In this document: positions 34,292-42,183 of the stretch, one piece after another | How the letters are laid out: each line of letters starts with the position of its first letter | Position numbering within the stretch: position 1 is the stretch's first letter | From: MPNO01 sp965205995 | Lineage (GTDB): Bacteria; Pseudomonadota; Alphaproteobacteria; MPNO01 | DNA length: 64,000 bases | Direction of reading: 5' to 3' | NCBI GenBank assembly: GCA_965205995.1 | Contig: OZ242200.1 | Location: 3,906,001-3,970,000, forward strand | Program-made: the position numbers and the translations under genes | The notes under the pieces: model-generated | Seen by the model: the letters and a program-made list of their open reading frames with translations, nothing else | What the model was told of the DNA's origin: nothing | Database searches by the model: none

Positions 34292-35145
34292 TCGCGCAAC
34301 AGTTCGTTGATCGAGGTCTTCGCCCGGGTCCCTTCATCGACTCGCTTGACGATGACCGCGCAATACAGGCTGGGCCCGGGCGAGCCGTCGGCCAGCGCGC
34401 GCCCCGGCAGCGAGCCCGGCACCACCACCGAGTATTCCGGCACACGCCCGTAATGGATCTCGCCGGTGGTGCGGTCGACGATCCTGGTGGAAGCGCCGAT
34501 GAACACGCCCATCGACAGCACCGCGCCGCGCTCGACCAGCACGCCCTCGGCCACCTCGGAGCGCGCGCCGATGAAGCAATCGTCCTCGATGATGACGGGA
34601 TCGGCCTGGAGCGGCTCCAGCACGCCGCCGATCCCCGCGCCGCCGGATATATGGCAATTCCGGCCGATCTGGGCGCAGGAGCCGATCGTCGCCCAGGTAT
34701 CGACCATGGTCCCCCGGTCGACATAGGCGCCGAGATTGACGAAGCTCGGCATCAGCACGACGCCGGGCGCGATATAGGCCGAGCGCCGGACGATGCAGTT
34801 GGGCACCGCGCGAAACCCGGCCTCACGGAAGCGCGCCTCGTCCCAGCCGGCGAATTTGGGCGAGACCTTGTCGAACCAGGGCGTCGCGCCGCGATGGGGG
34901 TCGTCCGGCCCGCCCGGCATCGGCGCCGCGTCGTAGAGCCGGAAGGACAACAGGACGGCCTTCTTCAGCCATTGGTTGACGCGCCACTGCCCGTCGAGCT
35001 TCTCGGCGACCCGGAGCGACCCGGAATCGAGTCCGTCGAGCGCGGCCTCGATCGCCGCGCGCAGGGCGCCGCCCGTCGCCGGCGAAATCGTGTCGCGATC
35101 TTCCCAGGCGTCGTCGATCGTCGATTGAAGCGGGTCTGCGCTCAT
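34288..35145 (-). CDS. dapD: Tetrahydrodipicolinate N-succinyltransferase, 285 aa
   Basis: ATG 35145. A helical N-terminal domain precedes a left-handed beta-helix with hexapeptide repeats (VRRSAYIAPGVVLMPSFVNLGAYVDRGTMVDTWATIGSCAQIGRNCHISGGAGIGG is the region, residues about 120-175). The C-terminal portion ends KTSINELLRD as in other DapD proteins. It transfers succinyl from succinyl-CoA to tetrahydrodipicolinate. It is coupled to dapE through a TTGA overlap. Confidence 0.95.
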   Translation of the reverse strand: MSADPLQSTIDDAWEDRDTISPATGGALRAAIEAALDGLDSGSLRVAEKLDGQWRVNQWLKKAVLLSFRLYDAAPMPGGPDDPHRGATPWFDKVSPKFAGWDEARFREAGFRAVPNCIVRRSAYIAPGVVLMPSFVNLGAYVDRGTMVDTWATIGSCAQIGRNCHISGGAGIGGVLEPLQADPVIIEDDCFIGARSEVAEGVLVERGAVLSMGVFIGASTRIVDRTTGEIHYGRVPEYSVVVPGSLPGRALADGSPGPSLYCAVIVKRVDEGTRAKTSINELLRD

Positions 35146-35204
35146 GCGTCTTGCGGCCTCGAACGGATGCGGGTGGGCAGAAAATCACCGCCCGGCGGTT
35201 TCTG

Positions 35205-35897
35205 TCAACTCGGCGAAGCGACGCATCGGAGCCAGCCCGCGATATCGTGGGTCTGGTGGTGGATATGCGGCCCCGCCGCTTCGTCCTCGTCCCAGGCGGC
35301 GCCGGTCCGTACCCAGACGGTGGTCATGCCCATCCTGGCCGCCGGTTCGAGGTTGTAGGGGATATCGTCGACCATCGCCGCCCGTTCCGCATCGATGCCG
35401 TGCAGGGCGCAGAGATGCCGATAGCTCTCGATCGCCGGCTTGGGCCGGTAGCCGGCGGCCTCGATGTCGTAGACCGCATCGAAATGGCCGCTCAACGCCA
35501 GGAGGTCGAGAACCAGCCTCGCATGGCTCGCAAAGGCGTTGGTGTAGATCACCTTGCGTCCCCCGAGCGCGGCGATGGCATCCTGCAGGCGACGGTCGGG
35601 CTTGAGCCCGGAATAGTCGAGCCCGCCGCCCATATGGCTCTCATAGACCCTCGGATCGAGGCCGTGATTGACCATCAGCCCGCGCAGCGTCAGCCCGTAT
35701 CTGCGGAAATAGTCCTTCTGGATGGCGTAGGCCGCCTCGCTGTCGATGCCGAGAAACTCGGAAACGAAGCCGCGCATGCGCCGGTCGAGCTCGGCATACA
35801 TCGGCGGCGGCACCCGGTAGAGCGTGTTGTCGAGATCGAACACCCAGGTCTCGACATCGCTTCTGCCCGGGATTGCGGTTTCCTGATCCTGTGCCAT
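35205..35897 (-). CDS. HAD-superfamily pyrimidine 5'-nucleotidase, 230 aa
   Basis: ATG 35897 (MAQDQETAIPG) is chosen; the longer open frame runs antisense through argB. HAD motifs are FDLDNTLYRV (motif I, nucleophile Asp), YTNA (motif II), RPKP (Lys of motif III) and MVDDIPYNL (motif IV). The FDLDNTLY form with a helical cap is the Sdt1/pyrimidine 5'-nucleotidase branch (HAD IA). It would dephosphorylate UMP/CMP-type or related nucleotides. It lies 60 bases upstream of dapD and downstream of argB on the same strand. Confidence 0.88.
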   Translation of the reverse strand: MAQDQETAIPGRSDVETWVFDLDNTLYRVPPPMYAELDRRMRGFVSEFLGIDSEAAYAIQKDYFRRYGLTLRGLMVNHGLDPRVYESHMGGGLDYSGLKPDRRLQDAIAALGGRKVIYTNAFASHARLVLDLLALSGHFDAVYDIEAAGYRPKPAIESYRHLCALHGIDAERAAMVDDIPYNLEPAARMGMTTVWVRTGAAWDEDEAAGPHIHHQTHDIAGWLRCVASPS

Positions 35898-35962
35898 GGA
35901 AATCTGTGCGGCGGCGCGGCGTAACCGGCGCAAGGGTGGGGAGGCGCCCCGACCCGTGCGCG

Positions 35963-36925
35963 CTACGCGCCCGGCCGACTGCCCTCCGAACGGATAAGGG
36001 TTCCCACGCCGCGTTCGGTGAACACTTCGAGCAGGATCGCGTGCGGCACCCGCCCGTCGAGGATGATCGCGGCCTCGACCGAGTTTTGGACGCTTTCGAG
36101 GCAGGTCTCGATCTTCGGGATCATGCCGCCCGTGATCACCCCGCCGTCGATGGACGCGCGGGCCTCGCGGGCGGTCATCTCGCCGATCAAATTGCCTTCC
36201 CGATCGAGCACGCCCTCGATGTCGGTAAGCATGAAGAGCCGGGCCGCGCCCATGGAAGCGGCGATGGCGCCGGCCACCGTGTCGGCGTTGATGTTGTAGG
36301 TCGTGCCGTCCTCGCCGACGCCGATCGGGGCGACGACGGGGATGATCGACGACCGCTCGAGGGTTTCCAGAACCTGGGCGTTTATCGCCACCGGCTCGCC
36401 GACGAAGCCGAGATCGAGGACCTTCTCGATATTCGAATCCGAACGCCGTCCCATCGGGCGCAGCTTGCGGGCGCGCACCAGATCCCCGTCCTTGCCCGAC
36501 AATCCGACCGCGACCCCGCCGGCGCGGTTGATCGCGGTGACGATCTGCTTGTTGATCGAGCCGCTGAGGACCATTTCGACGATCTCGACGGTGGCCTGGT
36601 CGGTCACCCGGAGCCCGTCGACGAAATCGCTCTTGATCTTCAGCCGTTCCAGCATTTCGCCGATCTGCGGCCCGCCGCCATGGACCACGATCGGGTTGAT
36701 GCCGATGCGCTTCAACAGGACGATGTCGTGGGCGAACTGGGCGGCGAGCGACGGATCGCCCATCGCGTGCCCGCCATATTTCACCACGAAGGTCCGACCG
36801 GCATAGACCTGCATGTAAGGCAGCGCCTCGGACAGCGTGGCGGCTTTTTCGAGCCACATCGCGAGGTCGGTGTCGTCCGGCGCGGAGGGCCGGAGCCCGG
36901 TCTTCGATTCGGCGGAATCCGTCAT
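35963..36925 (-). CDS. argB: Acetylglutamate kinase, 320 aa
   Basis: ATG 36925. The amino acid kinase fold is clear: FVVKYGGHAMGD (phosphate-binding Lys and Gly), VHGGGPQIGEML, NINADTVAGAIAASMGAARLFMLTDIEGVLD, and GGMIPKIETCLESVQ. The N-terminal extension (about 30 residues, including EKAATLSEALPYMQ) is the helix that lets arginine-inhibited hexameric enzymes associate, so feedback control by arginine is likely. It phosphorylates N-acetylglutamate in arginine synthesis. Confidence 0.96.
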   Translation of the reverse strand: MTDSAESKTGLRPSAPDDTDLAMWLEKAATLSEALPYMQVYAGRTFVVKYGGHAMGDPSLAAQFAHDIVLLKRIGINPIVVHGGGPQIGEMLERLKIKSDFVDGLRVTDQATVEIVEMVLSGSINKQIVTAINRAGGVAVGLSGKDGDLVRARKLRPMGRRSDSNIEKVLDLGFVGEPVAINAQVLETLERSSIIPVVAPIGVGEDGTTYNINADTVAGAIAASMGAARLFMLTDIEGVLDREGNLIGEMTAREARASIDGGVITGGMIPKIETCLESVQNSVEAAIILDGRVPHAILLEVFTERGVGTLIRSEGSRPGA

Positions 36926-36936
36926 GGCGCGGCACT

Positions 36937-37620
36937 TTAGCTTGGAGGGGTCTCACCTGCCAGCGCGGCAAGCTCCGCCCGCAATTCCGGGATGCCGGAC
37001 TGCGACCGCGCGCTGGTGACGATCAGCCGGGGATGCGCCGCGACCTGGCGCGCGAGGGCGCTGTGCATATCGTCCTCGTTCGCCCGCAAGGCGCCGTGGC
37101 TCATCTTGTCCGCCTTGGTGAGGACCCCCTGGAACGACACCCCGGACTCGTCCAGCATCGTCATCAGCGCGCGATCGTTGTCGTGCAGCCCGTGGCGGGC
37201 ATCGATCAGCAGGCAGAGCCGCTTGAGCCCCGCCCGCCCCTTGAGATAGGCCCGCACCAGCCGGTTCCACTGGTCGATTTCCGTCTTGGCCGCCCGCGCG
37301 TAGCCGTAGCCGGGGAGGTCGACCAGCATCAGGCGGCCGCCGAGGTCGAAGAAATTGATCTGGCGCGTGCGCCCGGGCGTGCGCGAGGTACGCGCGAGGG
37401 ACCGGCGCCCGGTGAGCGCGTTGACCAGGGTCGACTTGCCGACATTCGAGCGTCCGGCGAAGGCGATCTCGGGCAAGCCTGCGGCGGGGAGCGCTTCCAG
37501 AGAAGCGATGCCGGCGACGAATTCGCAGCGTCCCGCGAACAGGCGGCGGCCGCGCTCGATTGCCGCTTCCGCCTCGGCGCCGTTTTCGATCGTTTGCGAC
37601 GGATCGCCGGTCTCGCCCAC
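36937..37620 (-). CDS. engB: Ribosome biogenesis GTP-binding protein EngB/YsxC, 227 aa
   Basis: GTG 37620 follows a strong GAGGGAGGG site. GTPase motifs: G1 FAGRSNVGKSTLVN, G2 RTSRTPGRTRQINFF, G3 LVDLPGYGYA, G4 LTKADKM and G5-like VTSARS. It assists 50S subunit assembly. It starts 14 bases after the yidC stop, as in many alphaproteobacteria, linking it to the rpmH-rnpA-yidD-yidC unit. Confidence 0.95.
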   Translation of the reverse strand: MGETGDPSQTIENGAEAEAAIERGRRLFAGRCEFVAGIASLEALPAAGLPEIAFAGRSNVGKSTLVNALTGRRSLARTSRTPGRTRQINFFDLGGRLMLVDLPGYGYARAAKTEIDQWNRLVRAYLKGRAGLKRLCLLIDARHGLHDNDRALMTMLDESGVSFQGVLTKADKMSHGALRANEDDMHSALARQVAAHPRLIVTSARSQSGIPELRAELAALAGETPPS

Positions 37621-37634
37621 CGCGCGGCCCTCCC

Positions 37635-39611
37635 TCAGGACGTGCTGCGGCTCGGCCGTTTGCGCTTGTTGGAGTTGGCGCGGCGCTTGGGCCGGTTCGG
37701 CGGAGCTTCCTCGGCGGGGGCTTCCTTGCGCCGTTTCGCCTTGGCCGGTCCCGTCCCCTGCTTGGCCCCCGTGGACCCGCCGGAGCCGGGTTTCGGCTTG
37801 CCCCCCGGCAGCGCGACCGTCTGGCCCGATATCGTCACCCCCATCTGGCGCATGATGATCCATTGCTGGGCGATCGACAGCAGGTTGTTCCACGCCCAGT
37901 AGATCACCAACCCCGCCGGGAACCGCCCCAGCATGAAGGTGAACACGATCGGCAGCATCAGGAAGATCTTGGCCTGGGTGGGGTCGGCGGGCTGCGGGTT
38001 CAGCTTCTGCTGCAGATACATGGTCCCGCCCATGATGAGCGGCCAGATCCCGATATTGGCGATCTGCAGGATTTCGGGTATCGACCAATCGACCAGCCCG
38101 AATACGGTCAGGATGCCGAGCGGGTCGGGCGCGGACAGATCCTGGATCCAGCCGAAAAACGGCGCATGCCGCATCTCGATGGAGACGAACAGCACCTTGT
38201 ACAGCGCGAAGAAGACCGGAATCTGGATCAGGATCGGGAAGCAGCCGCTGACCGGGTTGGCGTTCTCCCTTTTGTAGAGCGCCATCATCTCCTGGTTCTG
38301 GCGCGCCCGGTCTTCCTTGAAGCGGTCGCGGATCTCCATCATCTTGGGCTGGAGCTTCTTGAGCCGGCTCATCGCCCGGTAGGATTTGTTGGCCAGCGGG
38401 AAGAACGCCATCTTGATCAGCACGGTGAGCACCAGGATCGCGATGCCGAAATTCCCGAGTTGGCGGTTGAAATACTCGAGCACATAGAAAATCGGCTTCG
38501 TCAGGAAGTAGAACCAGCCGAAATCGACCGCCAGATCGAAATTGACGATGCCGAGATCCTCTTCATAGGCATCCAGCAGGCGGACCTCCTTGGCGCCCGC
38601 GAACAGGCGTTCGGTCACCTCGACCGTGGCGCCCGGCTGGACGGTCAACTGGGGACCGAGAACGTCGACCTGGTATTTGTCGGTGCGGTCCTGGAGGGTG
38701 TGGACGAAACGGCTCGAGATGGCGGTCTTCTGGTCGGGGACCAGGGCGGCAAGCCAGTACTTGTCGGTGATGCCGATCCAGCCGCCCACGCTTTCTTGCG
38801 CGATCTTGCCGTCATCGGCATCGGATACGTCGTCGTAGTCGATCTCCTTCAGCGTCTCCCCGAAGACGCCGAGCAGCCCCTCATGCAGGATCCAGAAGCC
38901 CAGCGTATCCGGCGTGCCGGTGCGCGAGATCAGCCCGTAGGGCCTGAGCCCGACGGCGCGCTCGCCGCGATTGATGACGCGCTGGGTGACCTTGAACATG
39001 TAGTTGCGGTCGAGCGTGATCTCCTGGGTGAAGGCAAGCCCTTTACCGTTGTTCCAGGACAGGGTGAGCGGCCGGTCCGGTTCGAGCGTGCTCTTCGTGC
39101 TCGTCCAGACCGTCTCCGTGGTCGGGGTCGCGATATCGGAATCGGTCGCCACCCAGCCGAACTGCGCGAAATAGGGCAACGCCGATCCCGGCGGCGTGAA
39201 CAGCGTGATCTGCGGGCTGTCCTCTTCGAGGGTTTCCCGGTAATCGGTGAGCAGCAGGTCGTCGATACGGGCGCCCTTGAGGGAGAGCGAGCCTTCGAGC
39301 CGGCTCGAGACGATCTGCACCCGCGGCTCGGTGGCGGCGGCAGGCGTCGACGCGGCCGCCCCCGGCAACTGGGGACGCTCGGCCGTGCCGCCGGGAATCC
39401 CGGGGAGCACGGCCCCGCTGTCGGGAGCGCCCGCCGGCGGCGTTGCCGGTGCGGCTGTCCCGGCGGTTTCCCCCGCCGCCCTGCGCTCGGCTTCGGCGGC
39501 CTGCTGCGCCGCGTGCTCGCGCTCGACACGCGGCTGTTCGAACAGAAACTGGTAGCCGAGCAGGACCGTCACCGAGAAGACGATCGCAAGCAGGAGGTTG
39601 CGCTGTTCCAT
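37635..39611 (-). CDS. yidC: Membrane protein insertase YidC, 658 aa
   Basis: ATG 39611 (MEQRNLLLAIVFSVTVLLGYQFLF) starts the first transmembrane helix. A Pro/Ala-rich linker (35-90) and a large periplasmic beta-supersandwich follow (to about 400). The conserved insertase core contains TKPIFYVLEYFNRQLGNFGIAIL, the cytoplasmic hairpin with RDRFKEDRARQNQEMMALYKRE, and later helices. The C-terminal tail is Lys/Arg-rich (KRKRPSRS), as in forms that bind ribosomes. It inserts membrane proteins alone or with SecYEG. Confidence 0.97.
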   Translation of the reverse strand: MEQRNLLLAIVFSVTVLLGYQFLFEQPRVEREHAAQQAAEAERRAAGETAGTAAPATPPAGAPDSGAVLPGIPGGTAERPQLPGAAASTPAAATEPRVQIVSSRLEGSLSLKGARIDDLLLTDYRETLEEDSPQITLFTPPGSALPYFAQFGWVATDSDIATPTTETVWTSTKSTLEPDRPLTLSWNNGKGLAFTQEITLDRNYMFKVTQRVINRGERAVGLRPYGLISRTGTPDTLGFWILHEGLLGVFGETLKEIDYDDVSDADDGKIAQESVGGWIGITDKYWLAALVPDQKTAISSRFVHTLQDRTDKYQVDVLGPQLTVQPGATVEVTERLFAGAKEVRLLDAYEEDLGIVNFDLAVDFGWFYFLTKPIFYVLEYFNRQLGNFGIAILVLTVLIKMAFFPLANKSYRAMSRLKKLQPKMMEIRDRFKEDRARQNQEMMALYKRENANPVSGCFPILIQIPVFFALYKVLFVSIEMRHAPFFGWIQDLSAPDPLGILTVFGLVDWSIPEILQIANIGIWPLIMGGTMYLQQKLNPQPADPTQAKIFLMLPIVFTFMLGRFPAGLVIYWAWNNLLSIAQQWIIMRQMGVTISGQTVALPGGKPKPGSGGSTGAKQGTGPAKAKRRKEAPAEEAPPNRPKRRANSNKRKRPSRSTS

Positions 39612-39625
39612 GACCCGGGGACCGG

Positions 39626-39883
39626 CTAGTGCGATCGCCGCCAGGGAAGACCGACGCGCTCCGGCACCGGGTCGAAACCGCCTCCGCCCCAGGGATGGCA
39701 TCTGGCGATACGGATCAGGGCGAGCCAGATACCGAGGATCGGACCGTGCCGGTCGATCGCCTGGATCGCGTAGCCGGAACAGCTGGGCTCGAACCGGCAA
39801 CTCGCCGGCAGCACCGGAGAGACCAGCCGGCGATAGGCCCAGATGGGCGCCTTCAGGAGGCCGGAGATCGCCTTTTCAATCAC
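39626..39883 (-). CDS. yidD: Membrane protein insertion efficiency factor YidD, 85 aa
   Basis: GTG 39883 (VIEKAISGLLKAPIWAYRRL) overlaps the rnpA stop by 8 bases. The YidD hallmark RLVSPVLPASCRFEPSCSGYAIQAI has its conserved cysteines, and RIARCHPWGGGGFDPVP is the second signature. A small peripheral inner-membrane protein thought to help YidC. The longer frame to 39958 overlaps rnpA and is not used. Confidence 0.94.
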   Translation of the reverse strand: MIEKAISGLLKAPIWAYRRLVSPVLPASCRFEPSCSGYAIQAIDRHGPILGIWLALIRIARCHPWGGGGFDPVPERVGLPWRRSH

Positions 39884-40286
39884 GCCTTGTCCTGTCCCCG
39901 CCGCCGGGCCGCCCCCGGGCCGACCCGCCGCCCGCCAGCGCGGCATCGGCGCGCTCAAGGGCGGTTTTGAGGTCTTCCACCAATGCTTCGAACGGGCGGG
40001 CGATCGTCGCCCGCCGCCCGATCAGCACATAGTCCCTGCCCCGCCTTGCGCCCGGCGCCAATACGCGCTCGGCGACGGCCCGCAGCCGTCGGCGCGCCCG
40101 GTTGCGCGCCACCGCGTTGCCGACCTTCCGGCTTACCGTGAAACCGACCCGGATCCCGTCGGCCATCGCATCCGCTTCGGCGTTCGGACGAACCTGGAGG
40201 ACAAGTCCCGGTGTCACCGATTTGACGCCGGTCCTCGCCGCGCGCAGGAAATCGCGCCGCTTCTTCAGCGTTGGGAGCACGGCCAC
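39876..40286 (-). CDS. rnpA: Ribonuclease P protein component, 136 aa
   Basis: GTG 40286 is taken as the start, four bases after the rpmH stop; another in-frame GTG is at 40280. The sequence opens VLPTLKKRRDFLRAARTG and carries the RNA-binding signature VGFTVSRKVGNAVARNRARRRLRAVAE. It aids the RNA subunit in 5' maturation of tRNA. The C-terminal tail (residues after 110) is a Gly/Arg-rich extension ending GGGDRTRRD. The longer open frame upstream is rpmH in another frame. Confidence 0.93.
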   Translation of the reverse strand: MAVLPTLKKRRDFLRAARTGVKSVTPGLVLQVRPNAEADAMADGIRVGFTVSRKVGNAVARNRARRRLRAVAERVLAPGARRGRDYVLIGRRATIARPFEALVEDLKTALERADAALAGGGSARGRPGGGDRTRRD

Positions 40287-40290
40287 GCGC

Positions 40291-40425
40291 TCAAGCCGAG
40301 AGACGCTTGCGACCCTTTGCGCGGCGATTCGACAAAATCCTGCGGCCGCCCACGGTTGCGCGCCGGGCACGGAACCCGTGGCGCCGCTTGCGGACCAGGA
40401 CGCTCGGCTGAAAAGTGCGTTTCAA
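40291..40425 (-). CDS. rpmH: 50S ribosomal protein L34, 44 aa, TTG start
   Basis: The minus strand encodes a 44-residue L34: KRTFQPSVLVRKRRHGF, then RARRATVGGRRILSNRRAKG and RKRLSA. The only possible start in register is TTG at 40425, preceded by CTGGAG; L34 of exactly 44 residues is standard. It is highly basic and binds 23S rRNA. The gene begins the rpmH-rnpA-yidD-yidC-engB unit under a good promoter at 40470-40498. Confidence 0.96.
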   Translation of the reverse strand: MKRTFQPSVLVRKRRHGFRARRATVGGRRILSNRRAKGRKRLSA

Positions 40426-40442
40426 GGCGCGAAACTCCAGGC

Positions 40443-40457
40443 TCGGACCGAGTCCGA
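40443..40457 (-). other. Hairpin in the rpmH 5' leader
   Basis: TCGGAC and GTCCGA form a perfect 6-bp stem with a 3-base loop just after the predicted transcription start. It may stabilise the leader of this ribosomal-protein mRNA; inference. Confidence 0.35.
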
Positions 40458-40469
40458 AACGAGGCCCGC

Positions 40470-40498
40470 TGTATAGGGTCTCGCCCGGTGCGAGTCAA
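40470..40498 (-). promoter_or_regulatory. Sigma-70 promoter of rpmH-rnpA
   Basis: TTGACT (40493-40498, 5 of 6) and TATACA (40470-40475, 5 of 6) are separated by exactly 17 bases on the minus strand. Transcription would begin near 40463, giving a leader of about 38 bases to the TTG start. Confidence 0.8.
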
Positions 40499-40516
40499 TG
40501 CGTCCTCCGGGCCCGG

Positions 40517-42152
40517 CTACGATGCGCGCTCCACGCCGGGCGGGTAGAGCGACGCCACCCGGGCGCCGCCGAAGGTCTGCCAGCTCACCAGCTCGTTGGG
40601 ATCGTCGAGGTGCAGCTCGAACACCACCTCGCGCGAGGTGTCCCGCTTCATCTCGCGGATCCTCGTCCAGTAGGGCATGTCGTTGGGATGCCATTCCTCG
40701 CGCTTCCATTCGTTCCAGGTGAGATCCCGGACGTGGCAATTGCGGGTGAGCTGTTCGCGCATCGGCAGGCAGGTCGAATCGACGATCAGCATGTTGTCGT
40801 TGGCCAGGCGGTGGGCATCGCCCATGGCCCAGGAAATCACCCGTTCCGGGTCGTCGTCGTCGGCAGACGTCCAGACCTCGCGGACGGTGCGCGCGGCCTC
40901 GTCGACCGCGTATTCGATCGCCCGGGCGAAGCATTCATGCGGCGCCGCCTGCGGATCGTAGGGCTCGGCGCGGCACAGCCCGTTGTCGTACATCACGATG
41001 GTGCCGTCGACCGTCACCCGCGGGTTGTGCCCGTGATAGTGCCAGCGCAGGTCATGCGCGGGCTCGAGCAGTTTCTCCTTCTGCGGGCTCTTCCAGTTGC
41101 CGTGGTCGCCGAGGATCCATCGGATCTCGCCCGACGCCTTGTCGATCTTGACGATCGCGTCCTGATGGCGGAGCGAGACGATCACGCTGTCGTCGCCGGG
41201 GTCGTAGGTGATGCCGTTGCCGTGGGTCCAGTCGAGATGGTGGGGGAAGCCGCGATTGTGCCAGTAGACCTCCATCAGGTGGTAGGACCAGCGATAGACG
41301 TCGAGATGGTCGAAAGTGTCCCAGCTCCAGACGATATCGCCGTCCGGCGTGAACTCGACGAAACGGTCGCCGACGACGGGCTGGGTCGCGCGCGGCGCGC
41401 CCGCGTCGGTCTCGCTGGTGACGTAGTTCTCGATCATCCTCGCGTTCGCGGTCATCGCCAGGAAATTGCCGTTTGGCATCTGGTGCGGCTGGTGATGGAG
41501 GCTCGCCGCCTCGATCGGGATCGCGCCCGCGACCGGCCCGGCCGGGCGGCCCGACGCATAGAACATGCGGATCGCCCTTCCGGTCATATCCATCTCGACC
41601 GACCGGAAATCGACGTGGTGAAAGAAGAGATTGCCGTTGGCGAGCTGGTGAACGCCGGCAATCCGGGCGTCCGACCGGTAATACCAGACGACCTCCCCCT
41701 CCTCGTCGACGGCCATCAGCATTCCCCAGCGGGTGGTGAAGCGGATTTGCGGCGGCGTCATGAAGGCCTGCCGGCAATTCACCCGGCGCCGCACGCTCAA
41801 CAGCGTGAAGCCGGGCTGCATCTCGGACGTCCTGGCAAGCTTCGTCGTGATCGTCGGCCATTCGGCGCTGTCGGCCGGAAGCGGCGGCGTCCGGTAGGCA
41901 AGGGTGACCGGTCCGGCGTCCCCGGCGGCGACCGTGATGCGATGGTCGGTGTCGGCCCGCATGCCGACGATCGGCAGGCCGTCTTCGGGATCGCGCGTCG
42001 GGCCGTAGACCGACCGAGCGCGCCCGTCGGCCATCGTCGACGGTTATCCTGGCGGTCACCGGCCCATCGGCCCTGAAGCGGACGATGGCGACGAGCGGCA
42101 CGTTCTCGTTGGGGTTCTTTTCGACCGCCGGAGGGGTCAGGAACTCGGTCAT
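40517..42152 (-). pseudogene. Arylsulfotransferase (ASST)-family gene split by a 4-bp tandem duplication
   Basis: Two frames make one protein. ATG 42152 (after GGAGAGAAG) gives MTEFLTPPAVEKNPNENVPL ... ARITVDDGRRARSV, then the match continues in another frame with YGPTRDPEDGLPIVGM to the stop at 40517. The switch is at 42010-42017, where CCGA occurs twice in tandem; deleting one copy restores a frame of about 543 residues. The body has ASST beta-propeller features: HHQPHQMPNGNFLAM, DWTHGNGITYDPGDDSVIVS and IVKIDKASGEIRWILGDHG. ASST enzymes transfer sulfate between phenols, usually in the periplasm, but no signal peptide is seen. It follows tctAB and is probably the last gene of that operon. 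Confidence 0.82.
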
Positions 42153-42183
42153 GGCTTCTCTCCAACCGGGCAACCGCCGGGGC

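Noticed and set aside
35205..36971. 588-codon frame fused to the pyrimidine nucleotidase
   Set aside because: The upstream 350 codons lie out of frame over argB; the HAD protein begins at ATG 35897.
40517..42034. ATG 42034 as an intact arylsulfotransferase start
   Set aside because: No ribosome site precedes it, and a coherent N-terminus with a good site exists at 42152 in the other frame.
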